Source: an uncultured Campylobacter sp.
GTDB lineage: Bacteria > Campylobacterota > Campylobacteria > Campylobacterales > Campylobacteraceae
Length of the DNA: 64,000 nt
Reading direction: 5' to 3'
NCBI RefSeq assembly: GCF_937980635.1
Contig: NZ_CALJPG010000020.1
Span: forward strand, 1 to 64,000
Shown here: positions 44,176 to 53,403 of the stretch, in pieces
Layout of the letters: each line of letters starts with the position of its first letter
Numbering within the stretch: the first letter of the stretch is position 1
The notes under the pieces: generated by a model
Databases searched by the model: none
What the model was told of the DNA's origin: nothing
The model's input: the letters and a program-made list of their open reading frames with translations, nothing else
Made by a program: the position numbers and the translations under genes

Positions 44176-44931
44176 ATGGATTTAAATATCGTTTACGGCG
44201 TGATTTTTGCGGTATTCGGCACCTGCGTAGGCTCGTTTTGCAACGTCCTGATCTACCGCCTGCCGCGCGGACAGAGCGTAAATTTCCCCGCTTCGCACTG
44301 CCCTAAATGCTCTCACGCTTTAAAATTTTACCACAACATCCCGCTGCTTTCGTGGCTCTTTTTGGGCGGCAAATGCGCCTTTTGCAAAACCAAAATTTCG
44401 ATCCGCTACCCGATCGTCGAGCTTTTAGGCGGCGCGCTTGCGCTTGCGGCGTATTTCGGCGAGCCCGATCTTGCAAAAGCCGCAGTGCTCGGGCTTTGTT
44501 TTATCTTGCTTATGGCGCTTTCGGCGATCGATTTTGAGTATAAAGCCGTACCGGAGAGCCTTCTTTACGTAGTTACGGCGCTTTCGCTTGCTTATACGCT
44601 GATGTACGATTTTGATCTCAGCGGCGTGGGCGCGGCGGCGGGATACGCGGCGATATTTTTCGTGCTGCGCCTCATCGTCACCTTCGTGCTAAAGCGCGAA
44701 GCGATGGGCAGCGCGGATATTTTTATCGCGGGCGTTATGGGGGCGATTTTGGGCTGGAAGCTGGGCGGCATCTCGATCTACATCGGTGCGATTTTGACGC
44801 TGCCTGCGTATCTCATCGCGAACAAAAGAGGCTACGAGCTGCCGTTCGTGCCGTTTTTATCGATGGGGCTGCTTCTTACCTTTATCTTCAAAGATCAAAT
44901 TTTAAGACTCTTGGACGTCATTTATGGATAG
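44176..44931 (+). CDS. Prepilin peptidase (type IV leader peptidase, A24)
   Basis: 251 residues. The N-terminal methyltransferase-type domain carries a four-Cys zinc site (Cys42, Cys45, Cys67, Cys70). The catalytic aspartates are Asp119 in SAIDFEYKAVP and Asp181 in MGSADIFIAG; the second site reads GSAD rather than the canonical GxGD. Seven to eight helices. It would cut the leader of the pilin-like protein at 2955-3368 and other prepilins used for secretion or DNA uptake. It overlaps the next gene by 8 nt. Confidence 0.92.
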   Translation: MDLNIVYGVIFAVFGTCVGSFCNVLIYRLPRGQSVNFPASHCPKCSHALKFYHNIPLLSWLFLGGKCAFCKTKISIRYPIVELLGGALALAAYFGEPDLAKAAVLGLCFILLMALSAIDFEYKAVPESLLYVVTALSLAYTLMYDFDLSGVGAAAGYAAIFFVLRLIVTFVLKREAMGSADIFIAGVMGAILGWKLGGISIYIGAILTLPAYLIANKRGYELPFVPFLSMGLLLTFIFKDQILRLLDVIYG

Positions 44932-45955
44932 GGTACAGCGCTATTTATTTAGCAATTTCGTCGGCTCCTTCGCGTCGCTTTTCAGCACGCTTTTTATCAT
45001 AATGTCGATCGTCTTTTTTCTTCAGATCGCGCGCATTACGTCGTTTATCGAGATAAATTTTTCAGAGCTAGTAAAGCTCTATCTTTTCATGCTGCCGCGC
45101 ATCCTCATATTTACGGTGCCGATCGCGTTTTTTGTAGCGCTTAGCATCTCGCTTTTTAGGCTCTCTAAAGAGAACGAAACCATCGTCATCTTCACCATCG
45201 GCTATGCTACGCGCAAGATCGCGCTGTTTTTTGGCATAAGCGCTGCGCTGTGCTCCTTGGCGCTGCTTTTCGTCTCGCTTTTTATGATGCCGATAGCCGA
45301 AAATTTAAAGGACAATTTCATCGATTACAAAAAGATTAGCGCGACGCTAAATATCAAATCCAACGAATTCGGGCAGAAATTCTCCGACTGGCTCGTTTTT
45401 ATCGATTCACAGGAAAACAACGGCACAAGCACGCTGTATAAGGATCTCGTGCTGTATAATCCAGGTGGCTCGCAGGATCACGAGAGGATGATCGTAGCGC
45501 GCAGCGGCGAGTTTAAAAACGAAAACGCGAGCTTTTCGGCGATGCTGCACGACGGCAAAATTTACACGATGGGCGGCGATCAATGGCACGTAAGCGAGTT
45601 TGAAAGCCTAACTCTGCGCACGCAAAGCGACCGCAATATCCGCGGCGGAAGCGGCGTAATAGGATACTGGAGCGAGATGGGCGGCAGCGAAAAGCGCAGG
45701 AAAGAATTTAGCATCTACACCCTCGTCTCGCTCTTTCCGCTGGCGAGCTTTCTGTTTGCGCTAAGCCTCGGCATCGTGACCTATCGCTACGAAAAGGGCT
45801 TCGTTTACGCGGGGATCTTCGGCGTGCTTTTTAGCTACTTCGCGCTGATCATGCTACTCTCCAAACATCCGAGCATCGCGCTTCCCGTGACATTCGGCGT
45901 TACGCTTATCGCATCGCTACTTTACTACAGGATCAAAATTGCCCCGAGATACTGA
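44924..45955 (+). CDS. lptF: LptF/LptG-family permease (LPS transport)
   Basis: 343 residues in the YjgP/YjgQ family: MDRVQRYLFSNFVGSFASLFSTLFIIMSIVFFLQIAR, FTVPIAFFVALSISLFRLSKENE, a periplasmic jellyroll (residues about 120-260) and three C-terminal helices (SLFPLASFLFALSLGIVTYRYEK). Together with LptB and LptC it extracts LPS or LOS from the inner membrane. Whether it is LptF or LptG is not settled; the symbol is a best guess. It overlaps truA by 17 nt. Confidence 0.8.
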   Translation: MDRVQRYLFSNFVGSFASLFSTLFIIMSIVFFLQIARITSFIEINFSELVKLYLFMLPRILIFTVPIAFFVALSISLFRLSKENETIVIFTIGYATRKIALFFGISAALCSLALLFVSLFMMPIAENLKDNFIDYKKISATLNIKSNEFGQKFSDWLVFIDSQENNGTSTLYKDLVLYNPGGSQDHERMIVARSGEFKNENASFSAMLHDGKIYTMGGDQWHVSEFESLTLRTQSDRNIRGGSGVIGYWSEMGGSEKRRKEFSIYTLVSLFPLASFLFALSLGIVTYRYEKGFVYAGIFGVLFSYFALIMLLSKHPSIALPVTFGVTLIASLLYYRIKIAPRY

Positions 45956-47330
45956 AAAAAGCTCCGAGCTTTGCGGCGGCGAAATTTTAAACAAAAGCTC
46001 GTCCGTTCGAAATTTAACAGATAAAATTTCGGCGAGCAAGCCTAACGCCTCTGAAATTTTGCGTGGCGTAAATTTAAAGCATGAAGCGCAAAGCGGCGAG
46101 CAGGCTTTGATTTTAAACGATAAAATTTCAAATTTTAAAAATTCCGCTCTTGTAAGTTCGGCGAGCGATACGGCCACCTATACTGCGCCTGCTTGCAGTT
46201 TAAATCACGAAAGAGCCAAGCAAAGCTCTAGCGCCGTTTGCACCAAAAAGACCGCGCGCGTGGCGGATTTAAATTCCGCCCGCAAAAATTCCACCGATAC
46301 CGCCGCTTCGGATATTTGCGCAGCAAACGCTGCGAAAGCTAATGTAGCGAGTGGCGACGCTTTAAAAATCTATACGTCGCCCGTCGCAAAATTTTACACT
46401 ACCCGTCCCGCGTCCACCCGCGCTGCAGACTCCCGCAAAGCAAACGCCGCCTATAAAGCGGACGTCCCTGCAAACACGCCAGCAAGCGCGTCCGAACTCA
46501 AAAATATTATTAAAAGCGCGCCCGCAAGCGACTTAGCAGCGAGCGAGCTTGCGTACATCGGCAAAATAAGCGCCGCGCCAAATACCCCCGCAGATGCGTG
46601 CGCATATGCCGCGAGCGCAAACTCCGATCGCGTAAAGCTCAAGCTTGTCTATTCCTACGACGGCTCGAAATTTAGCGGCTCGCAGTCTCAGCCTCACGGG
46701 CGCGGCGTCGAGGACGTGCTACGTGCGGCTCTGGGGCGCGTGGGGATCTTTGCGCCGCTCATCAGCAGCTCGCGCACCGATAAAGGGGTGCACGCACTGC
46801 GCCAAGTAAGCTGCGTCGAATGCACCGTGCATTGGGAGTTGTCGCGCCTAAAAGAGCTTATCAACCGCCACTGCGCGCCCTATATTTTTGTACGTCACAT
46901 CAGCCAGGTGCCGCGCGATTTTCATCCGCGTTACGACGCTATGGCGCGCTGCTATCGCTACGTTTTAAACCACGGACGTCCCAGCCCCTTTCTTAGCGAT
47001 TTTTGCGTGTTTTATCCGCGCGTGGATCTTGCCGCGCTTAATACTGCGCTTGCAAATTTTATCGGCGAGCACGATTTTAGCGAGTTTATGAAAAGCGGTA
47101 GCGACATAAAAAGCCCCGTGCGCGAGCTCTACGTCGCGCGCGCCTACTCTTTTAGAAATTTAACCTTGATAAATTTTAAAGCCAATGGATTTTTGCGAGC
47201 ACAGGTGCGGCTGATGGTCGCAAACGTCCTAAAATCCGTGCAGGGCGGGCGCAAGATCAGCTTCTCGCGAGCGCTTAGCAGAATCCCATTTCCACCAAAC
47301 GGGCTGTATCTTAGCAGCGTGAGTTATTAA
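45939..47330 (+). CDS. truA: tRNA pseudouridine synthase A with a 230-residue N-terminal extension
   Basis: 463 residues; normal TruA is about 240-270. The core begins near residue 230: KLVYSYDGSKFSGSQSQPHGRGVEDVLRAAL, then SSSRTDKGVHALRQV with the catalytic Asp (about 281), RYRYVLNH-type CYRYVLNHGRPSPF and FLRAQVRLMVANVL. It makes pseudouridines 38-40 in tRNA anticodon arms. The start is TTG at 45939 after AGGATC, inside lptF. No ATG, and only a TTG and a GTG far upstream, precede the core in frame, so the low-complexity extension (rich in Ala, Ser, Lys, Asn and RAATTY hexamers) is probably translated. Confidence 0.88.
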   Translation: MPRDTEKSSELCGGEILNKSSSVRNLTDKISASKPNASEILRGVNLKHEAQSGEQALILNDKISNFKNSALVSSASDTATYTAPACSLNHERAKQSSSAVCTKKTARVADLNSARKNSTDTAASDICAANAAKANVASGDALKIYTSPVAKFYTTRPASTRAADSRKANAAYKADVPANTPASASELKNIIKSAPASDLAASELAYIGKISAAPNTPADACAYAASANSDRVKLKLVYSYDGSKFSGSQSQPHGRGVEDVLRAALGRVGIFAPLISSSRTDKGVHALRQVSCVECTVHWELSRLKELINRHCAPYIFVRHISQVPRDFHPRYDAMARCYRYVLNHGRPSPFLSDFCVFYPRVDLAALNTALANFIGEHDFSEFMKSGSDIKSPVRELYVARAYSFRNLTLINFKANGFLRAQVRLMVANVLKSVQGGRKISFSRALSRIPFPPNGLYLSSVSY

Positions 47331-47563
47331 GGCTTGAAATTTATAGCGTTAAATTTTATCCACGGGCGTTTGGATTTCAAGCTTAGAATTTTATCGCGGT
47401 AAAATTCTGCATATCAGAGCAGATCGCCGAGCTACTTTGATATTAAATCACCTGCGCCGCGATGTGTAAAATCGTAAATTTGCGCGAAATTCAATCTGTT
47501 TTTATTAGAATTTTATAGAAATTTAGCAATACTTTCAAACTTTTAACTCAAAAAGGAGCAAAG
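47331..47563. other. Intergenic, probable promoter of the TRAP operon
   Basis: About 230 nt with RAATTY hexamers at the left. The right end is AT-rich, with TATAGA near 47514-47519 as a weak -10 candidate, followed by the AAAAGGAG ribosome site of the TAXI protein. Confidence 0.4.
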
Positions 47564-48505
47564 ATGAAAAAATTTTCTGTTGCTTTGGCCGGTTTGGCCT
47601 TACTAGCTAGCGTTTCAGGCGCTAAGGAGTTCATCAATATCGGCACCGGCGGTATGACCGGCACCTATTATCCGGTAGGCGGCGCGATTTGCCGCTTGGT
47701 AAATATGGATAAAAATATGAAATGCTCCGTGCAATCGACGGGCGGCTCGACGTATAACGTCAATAACGTGCTTAAAAAAGAGCTAAATTTCGGCTTCGTT
47801 CAAAGCGACGTCGTCTATGATAAATACAACGGTACGGGTAAATTTCAAGGCGCGGCGGATAAAAATTTACGCTCCGTAATTTCGATCTATCCGGAACTTT
47901 TGGCTTTCGTCGTCTCTAAAGAGAGCGGTATCAAAGCCTACGGCGACGCTGCGGGCAAAAAGATCAATATCGGAAACCCAGGCAGCGGTAACGAGCTAAC
48001 CAGCACGATAGTTTTTGAAAACTACGACTTCGATCTTAAAAAGCTCGCCCAGCACGGTGTCTTAACTGCGCAAGAATGCCCGATGGCGCTAAAAGATAAG
48101 AAAATCGACGGATACTTCTACGTCGTAGGACATCCGACCGCAAATATCACCGATGCGGCGACTTCGCTTCCTATCGACTTAGTCGGCATCGACGATGAGC
48201 ATATTAAAAAAATTCTAGAAAAATATCCATATTTTGCCAAAGGCGTGATCCCTGCAAAAATGTATGACGGTGTAGATCACGATACGCAGACTATCGGCGT
48301 AAAGGCCGTACTCGTAACCGACGCTAGCCAAAGCGACGAGGCGGTTAGAGCGGTAGTTAAAGCGATACTTGATAATTTCGACGAGTATAAAAAGCTACAC
48401 CCTGCGCTAAATTTGGTAAGCAAAGAATCTCTTTTAGAGGGGCTTAGTGCGCCGCTTCATCCTGCGGCAGAGGCGGTGTATAAAGAAGCCGGGCTGCTGA
48501 AATAG
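47564..48505 (+). CDS. TAXI-family TRAP transporter solute-binding protein
   Basis: 313 residues with a signal peptide (MKKFSVALAGLALLASVSGA) and the TAXI hallmarks INIGTGGMTGTYYPVGGAICRLVN, SVQSTGGSTYNVNNV, FGFVQSDV, KKINIGNPGSGNELTS. It is the periplasmic substrate-binding component; TAXI proteins commonly bind organic acids such as glutamate or 2-oxoglutarate, but the ligand here is not readable. The permease gene starts 8 nt later. Confidence 0.93.
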   Translation: MKKFSVALAGLALLASVSGAKEFINIGTGGMTGTYYPVGGAICRLVNMDKNMKCSVQSTGGSTYNVNNVLKKELNFGFVQSDVVYDKYNGTGKFQGAADKNLRSVISIYPELLAFVVSKESGIKAYGDAAGKKINIGNPGSGNELTSTIVFENYDFDLKKLAQHGVLTAQECPMALKDKKIDGYFYVVGHPTANITDAATSLPIDLVGIDDEHIKKILEKYPYFAKGVIPAKMYDGVDHDTQTIGVKAVLVTDASQSDEAVRAVVKAILDNFDEYKKLHPALNLVSKESLLEGLSAPLHPAAEAVYKEAGLLK

Positions 48506-48513
48506 GCTAGTTG

Positions 48514-50595
48514 ATGGAGAAATCTACACAAAACGACGAGCAGGTTTTAGAGGTAAAAAGTAGAGAATTTACCTCTAAAAAGCTCTTCTGGCTCGTGACG
48601 CTGGTCTGCTTCGCGTGGTCGGTCTTTCAGCTTTATATCGCGTATTTTACGTTAAATACAAATATCGCGCGCTCAATCCACTTAGCGTTCGCCATTTTTA
48701 TAATTTTTTCGCTTTTTCCGTTTCGCCCGCGCTCTAAAGCACATTTTTACATCCCGTTTTACGATTATATTTTATTAATCGTCGGAGTCGCCGCGATCTT
48801 GTATCCTGCGATAGAATTTAACGGGCTAGCGCAGCGCCCGGGAAATTATCTAACCAGAGATATCGTAGCAGCCTTTATCGGAATTTTCATACTCTTTGAA
48901 GCAGGTCGTCGTATGATGGGACCAGCGCTTGGCATTATCGCTTTTACCTTTCTTCTATATTGTTACTTCGGCCCTTATATGCCAGATATAATCGCGCACC
49001 GCGGCGCAAGCTTTGAACTGCTTGCAGGGCATATGTTTTTAACGACGGAGGGCGTATTCGGCGTGCCGGTAGGGGTCAGCACCAGCTTCATCTATCTGTT
49101 CGTGTTATTCGGCGCGCTTTTGGAGCGAGCCGGAGCGGGGCAGTATTTTATAAACGTAGCGTTTGCGATTTTAGGTCGCTTCCGCGGAGGTCCTGCCAAA
49201 GCTAGCGTAATCGCCAGCGGGCTAACCGGCATGGTAAGCGGCAGCTCGACCGCAAACGTCGTGACGGTGGGCACCTTTACGATACCGCTTATGAAAAAAG
49301 CGGGGCTTACCGCCACTAAAGCGGGCGCTATCGAGGTCGCCGCAGGCGTAAACGGGCAGCTTATGCCACCTATCATGGGCGCTGCGGCGTTTATCATCGC
49401 AGAGTTTTTAGGTATGAGCTACACCAACGTAATGATCGCGGCGGTGATCCCCGCTTTCGTCTGCTATGCGGGGTTATTTTTTATCGTGCATCTTGAAAGC
49501 TGCAAGCTAGGGCTTCGCGGCAGCCGCGATTACGCCAAGGTTTCAAAGCTAAAAATTATATTTAGCGGCATTCATTACATAATACCGATTTTGGTGCTTC
49601 TTTTCACTCTATTGATTCTAAAAGAAAGCGCGATCTCTGCGGCGTTTAACTCAATCTGCGTGCTATTTTTAATAATGATCGTACAAGAGCCCGCTAAAAA
49701 AACGATATTTGGCGAAAAAGTTGGCAAGTCCGATTTTATCGTCGGCTTTGTCGATATCTTTTGGGCTATGGTGGGCGCTGCTAAAAACATGGTCACGGTC
49801 GCCGTTGCCACCGCACTAGCGGGCATCATCATCGGCTCGATCTCGCTTACCGGGCTGGGACAGGTTCTTTCAGAGCTCGTAGAAGCAGTCGCAGGAAACA
49901 GCATAGTACTGATACTTCTGATGACTGCGATAATGAGCCTGATTTTGGGCATGGGACTTCCTACGACGGCGAATTATATCGTCGTTTCAAGCCTGATTGC
50001 GCCAGTGATTTTGATACTAGCGGGCAAAAACGGCTTTTTGATCCCTGCGATCGCAGTGCATCTTTTCGTATTTTATTTCGGAATTTTAGCGGATGATACC
50101 CCTCCAGTGGGTATTGCCGCATACGCCGCCGCGGGCATCGCAAAAGCAAACCCGGTAACCGTGGGACTTCAGGGCTTCGTGTATGATCTGCGCACCGCGG
50201 TGCTTCCGTTTGCGTTTTTCTTCAACAATAAGCTGCTTTTGATCCAAAGCATCGGCGATCCGATGGATTCAAAGAGCATCGTTTGGATCAGCGATCCACT
50301 GCAAATCGTGCTGATTTTTGCCACGGCGATCGTGGGTATGTTTGCCTTCAGCTCCTCGCTTCAGGGCTGGTTCGTAACCAAGTGTAACCCGGTAGAGCGC
50401 CTGCTCTTGCTGCTCGTAACGCCGCTAATGCTGGTGCCTAATATCTGCGCGAAATTCATAGAGTTTATCCCTAGCGAATACGCAAGCTACGGCATCGGCG
50501 CTGCGATCTACGCGCTGATCTTTGCAAAGCAGTGGGTTTTAAGACCTAAGGACTCGGACGATACGCACGCCGAAAATAGCGCGCCTGCGGCGTAA
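48514..50595 (+). CDS. TRAP transporter fused permease (4TM plus 12TM)
   Basis: 693 residues from the ATG at 48514; a TTG immediately before it could also serve. It fuses the small DctQ-like part (residues 20-150) to the large DctM part: SGLTGMVSGSSTANVVTVGTFTIPLMKKAG, EVAAGVNGQLMPPIMGAAAFIIAEFLG, ILGMGLPTTANYIVVSSLIAPVI, FYFGILADDTPPVGIAAYAAAGIAKANP. It imports the TAXI ligand using the sodium gradient. A terminator hairpin follows at 50606. Confidence 0.94.
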   Translation: MEKSTQNDEQVLEVKSREFTSKKLFWLVTLVCFAWSVFQLYIAYFTLNTNIARSIHLAFAIFIIFSLFPFRPRSKAHFYIPFYDYILLIVGVAAILYPAIEFNGLAQRPGNYLTRDIVAAFIGIFILFEAGRRMMGPALGIIAFTFLLYCYFGPYMPDIIAHRGASFELLAGHMFLTTEGVFGVPVGVSTSFIYLFVLFGALLERAGAGQYFINVAFAILGRFRGGPAKASVIASGLTGMVSGSSTANVVTVGTFTIPLMKKAGLTATKAGAIEVAAGVNGQLMPPIMGAAAFIIAEFLGMSYTNVMIAAVIPAFVCYAGLFFIVHLESCKLGLRGSRDYAKVSKLKIIFSGIHYIIPILVLLFTLLILKESAISAAFNSICVLFLIMIVQEPAKKTIFGEKVGKSDFIVGFVDIFWAMVGAAKNMVTVAVATALAGIIIGSISLTGLGQVLSELVEAVAGNSIVLILLMTAIMSLILGMGLPTTANYIVVSSLIAPVILILAGKNGFLIPAIAVHLFVFYFGILADDTPPVGIAAYAAAGIAKANPVTVGLQGFVYDLRTAVLPFAFFFNNKLLLIQSIGDPMDSKSIVWISDPLQIVLIFATAIVGMFAFSSSLQGWFVTKCNPVERLLLLLVTPLMLVPNICAKFIEFIPSEYASYGIGAAIYALIFAKQWVLRPKDSDDTHAENSAPAA

Positions 50596-50605
50596 AGCCA
50601 AATTT

Positions 50606-50636
50606 GACCCCGCTAAATTTTAAAATTGGCGGGGTC
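50606..50636 (+). terminator. Terminator of the TRAP operon
   Basis: An 8-bp perfect stem GACCCCGC (50606-50613) with GCGGGGTC (50629-50636), followed by TTATT. The loop is itself an AAATTTTAAAATT palindrome that extends the stem. It begins 10 nt after the permease stop codon. Confidence 0.75.
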
Positions 50637-51206
50637 TTATTAAATTTATCTTCTTACTTTGCATTCTTGCGCCAAGATTTTAAATTTGGATCGACTCTTT
50701 GCTCTAAATTTAAAACCTCGGCAGATTGTGCCGCGCTGATAAATCTAGTTTAAATTTAAATCCGCCTATATAAACTACTCAAAATTTTAAATTGCGCCGA
50801 AGCGATTATGCCACTTAGTAAGATAAATTTATTCATACGAAGCTACTGTGTTAAAAAACATCGCATATTAATCCCACGCATATTAATCCCATTGGTCTAT
50901 AATTATCGCAAGCCGCAGGATGCACGAAATCAATAGAGTAAAGCTGTTTTCGCGCTGCCGCTTGTAATGCCTTCGATAGTTTAAAATATACACGTCCACA
51001 AAAGCGAAAATGATTCTTAGAGCAGATAAAATCAAAAACTGTGCAAAATTTTTTCAAAACGATTTGATAATTAAGACTGGGCGTTATAAAATTTTACTTA
51101 TTTACAGCAATTTCTTGATTATATGTTGTACTTTATTTAAAATAATTTTTATAAAAATATCGATGGGATGGGGAATTATTAGTCAAATTTAATTCTATAA
51201 AAATAC

Positions 51207-51225
51207 TTTAATAATTAATATTAAA
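51207..51225 (+). promoter_or_regulatory. Candidate Fur box for the siderophore receptor
   Basis: A 19-bp imperfect inverted repeat, TTTAATAATTAATATTAAA, with seven matching outer positions on each side. It lies 17 nt upstream of the putative -10 box, where a Fur repressor would block RNA polymerase. The match to Fur consensus sites is only general (AT-rich 19-mer), so this rests mostly on position and gene function. Confidence 0.35.
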
Positions 51226-51241
51226 TTTATCCGCTTTGAGT

Positions 51242-51247
51242 TATAAT
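51242..51247 (+). promoter_or_regulatory. -10 box of the siderophore receptor operon
   Basis: A perfect TATAAT, 33 nt upstream of the receptor ATG, followed by an AGAGGA ribosome site at 51268-51273. Confidence 0.65.
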
Positions 51248-51279
51248 CCGCGATTAAATTTCAAAATAGAGGAACAAAA

Positions 51280-53403
51280 ATGCAAAAAGATATGTATTTT
51301 AAAAAGGCGAAATTTATCGCATTATCGATATGTGCGAGCGTTTCGATTTTATGCGGCGTCGAAGGCTCACACCTAAGCAGTGACGCAAATAGCACGAATC
51401 TTGGCGAAATCGTAGTAAGCGCGAGCGGCTTTCGCCAAGATATCAGGCAGGCGCCGGCCTCCATCTCCACCTTGGATAATAAAGAGATATCAAGCGGCAG
51501 CTTCACTTCGCTGCACGATATCGCGAATAAAATGCCGGGCGTCAGCGTTATCGCAGGCGACGACGGCCCGGCAAGCGGGATATCCATCAGAGGAATGGAA
51601 AGCTCTCAAACCCTTGTGCTTATCGACGGCAAACGCGTAAGTTCCGCGGCGGCGAACCCAAAAGGCGGAGCGGGCGATATGAACTCGAATTTTATCCCGC
51701 CCGCAGGAGCGATCGAGCGTATCGAAGTGATTAGAGGACCTATGAGCTCGCTTTACGGAAGCGATGCGGTAGGCGGCGTGATAAATATCATTACGAAAAA
51801 GAATTTTTCTAAATTTAGCGGAAGCGCCGCCATATCTACGACTATCCAAGATCACGAGGGTATCGGAAACGGTAAGATGGGCGAAGCCTACGTCAATATT
51901 CCCTTCGGGCAGTATGCGGCGCTTCAGCTGTGGGGATATAAGAAACTGCGCGACGAGGACGGCTATAAGGGAGGTTATCAAAAAAGCGATAAATCGGATT
52001 CTAACGCCAAGCTTTGGCTAACGCCGGATGAAAATAATAAATTTTACGTTCAAACCGGAAGGCAAAATCACGATTATTCAAGGACTCTTGGTAAAACCGC
52101 CGTTTATCCCAACGCGCGCGGATTAAATCACTATAAATATAAAAGAGAAAATCATGGCGTCGGATATTTGGGTGAGTTTGAGAGCTTAAGTGCCGATATA
52201 AGTTATTTTTGGGATAAGACTCGCCGTACGAGTATTTTTGATAGCCTTTCTCCCGCAATCGTAAAAAATAGAAATTTTAATTCCAAATTTACGACTTATC
52301 TCGGTATAAATACGCTTACCTTCGGCTATGATTTTAGCAAACAGGATGTGCGAACGACTTTCATCGTTTCAAACGCGAATAAGCAAAATTTACGCTCTCC
52401 GCAGCGATTTTCTATGAACGAGCATGCGGGATTTTTAGAGGATGAGATCGAAATTTTGGAAAATACGCTATTTTTAACGCTCGGCGGCAGGCTCACGCAC
52501 AACGAATACTTCGGCAACCACTTTTCTCCTAGAGCCTACGCGACGTTTAATATAGGCGATACTTGGACGATCAAAGGCGGCGTCGCAACCGGTTATAAAA
52601 CTCCCAACGTCAATCAAATTTCGCCTGAAGTAGGCACGATTCAGGGCGGCTGGAGGATTATAGATTTCGGTAACAAGGATTTAAAGCCCGAGAAAAGCAC
52701 GACCTACGAGATCGGGCTTTATTACGACAATGCAGACAATCTGCGCGGCAATATCACGCTATTTAAAAACGACTTCAAAGATAAAATTTTAGATACCGAT
52801 GGCAGCAATATCAATAGGATTCCCGCTTACGGAGGCTGCGCCGGCGCGCCGAGCATTAATTGCCCGGGTTGGGGAACGTATTTTAATATAGAAGGAGCCG
52901 AGGTTTACGGCGTTGAGCTGAGCGGCGATTACGATATTACTAAGAGGCTAAATTTCAAGGCGAACTACACCTATAGCCACTCCGAGATCGAAACCGGGGA
53001 TCCTACGATCTATACGCCAAACGGCGCCGTTAAATTTAGCCAAACCAATCTTAGTAGGCTGGATGGCAAATCCCTGACCGCTACTCCGAAGCATGCCGCA
53101 CATGCGACGCTTAGCTATAGGCCTATCGCTCCGCTTTCTACCTTTATCGGTCTTAATTACGAAAGCGAGCTTACAAGCGTGCAATTCGGTCCGGGCAATA
53201 GGGTTAGTAAAAACGACAAAAAGCTTTTTACTACGGATTTGGGCGCACAATACGATTTAAACGATAATCTGAACCTAAATTTAACCGCTTATAATATCTT
53301 TGATAACGTCCGATACGACGAGGGTCTCGCAGACGACGGCAATTACTATTGGTATCCCGAGGAGGGCAGGAGGTTTTGGTTTAAGGTAAACGCTAAATGG
53401 TAA
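51280..53403 (+). CDS. TonB-dependent ferric siderophore receptor (FepA/Cir/Cfr type)
   Basis: 707 residues. A signal peptide (to about residue 30), a TonB-box region GEIVVSASG, a plug domain with SLHDIANKMPGVSVI, ISIRGMESSQTLVLIDGKRV and ERIEVIRGPMSSLYGSDAVGGVINIITKK, and a barrel ending in aromatic Phe-Trp-Phe-Lys-Val with a final Trp. The conserved plug motifs are those of catecholate receptors such as FepA, CirA and Campylobacter CfrA/CfrB. It overlaps by 7 nt a periplasmic esterase resembling Cee, the C. jejuni enterobactin esterase, which supports catecholate siderophore uptake. Confidence 0.9.
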   Translation: MQKDMYFKKAKFIALSICASVSILCGVEGSHLSSDANSTNLGEIVVSASGFRQDIRQAPASISTLDNKEISSGSFTSLHDIANKMPGVSVIAGDDGPASGISIRGMESSQTLVLIDGKRVSSAAANPKGGAGDMNSNFIPPAGAIERIEVIRGPMSSLYGSDAVGGVINIITKKNFSKFSGSAAISTTIQDHEGIGNGKMGEAYVNIPFGQYAALQLWGYKKLRDEDGYKGGYQKSDKSDSNAKLWLTPDENNKFYVQTGRQNHDYSRTLGKTAVYPNARGLNHYKYKRENHGVGYLGEFESLSADISYFWDKTRRTSIFDSLSPAIVKNRNFNSKFTTYLGINTLTFGYDFSKQDVRTTFIVSNANKQNLRSPQRFSMNEHAGFLEDEIEILENTLFLTLGGRLTHNEYFGNHFSPRAYATFNIGDTWTIKGGVATGYKTPNVNQISPEVGTIQGGWRIIDFGNKDLKPEKSTTYEIGLYYDNADNLRGNITLFKNDFKDKILDTDGSNINRIPAYGGCAGAPSINCPGWGTYFNIEGAEVYGVELSGDYDITKRLNFKANYTYSHSEIETGDPTIYTPNGAVKFSQTNLSRLDGKSLTATPKHAAHATLSYRPIAPLSTFIGLNYESELTSVQFGPGNRVSKNDKKLFTTDLGAQYDLNDNLNLNLTAYNIFDNVRYDEGLADDGNYYWYPEEGRRFWFKVNAKW

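Larger units (their letters stand above)
50637..51279. other. AT-rich intergenic region upstream of the iron receptor
   Basis: About 640 nt without a supported gene, much more AT-rich than the flanks, which may indicate transferred or relaxed DNA. Contains a perfect 15-bp tandem duplication (50862-50876 and 50877-50891) and, at the right end, the control region of the receptor gene. A 68-codon minus-strand frame (50851-51057) has no ribosome site or recognisable product. Confidence 0.5.

Noticed and set aside
50851..51057. 68-codon minus-strand frame in the AT-rich gap
   Set aside because: No ribosome site or family resemblance; it spans the 15-bp tandem duplication.
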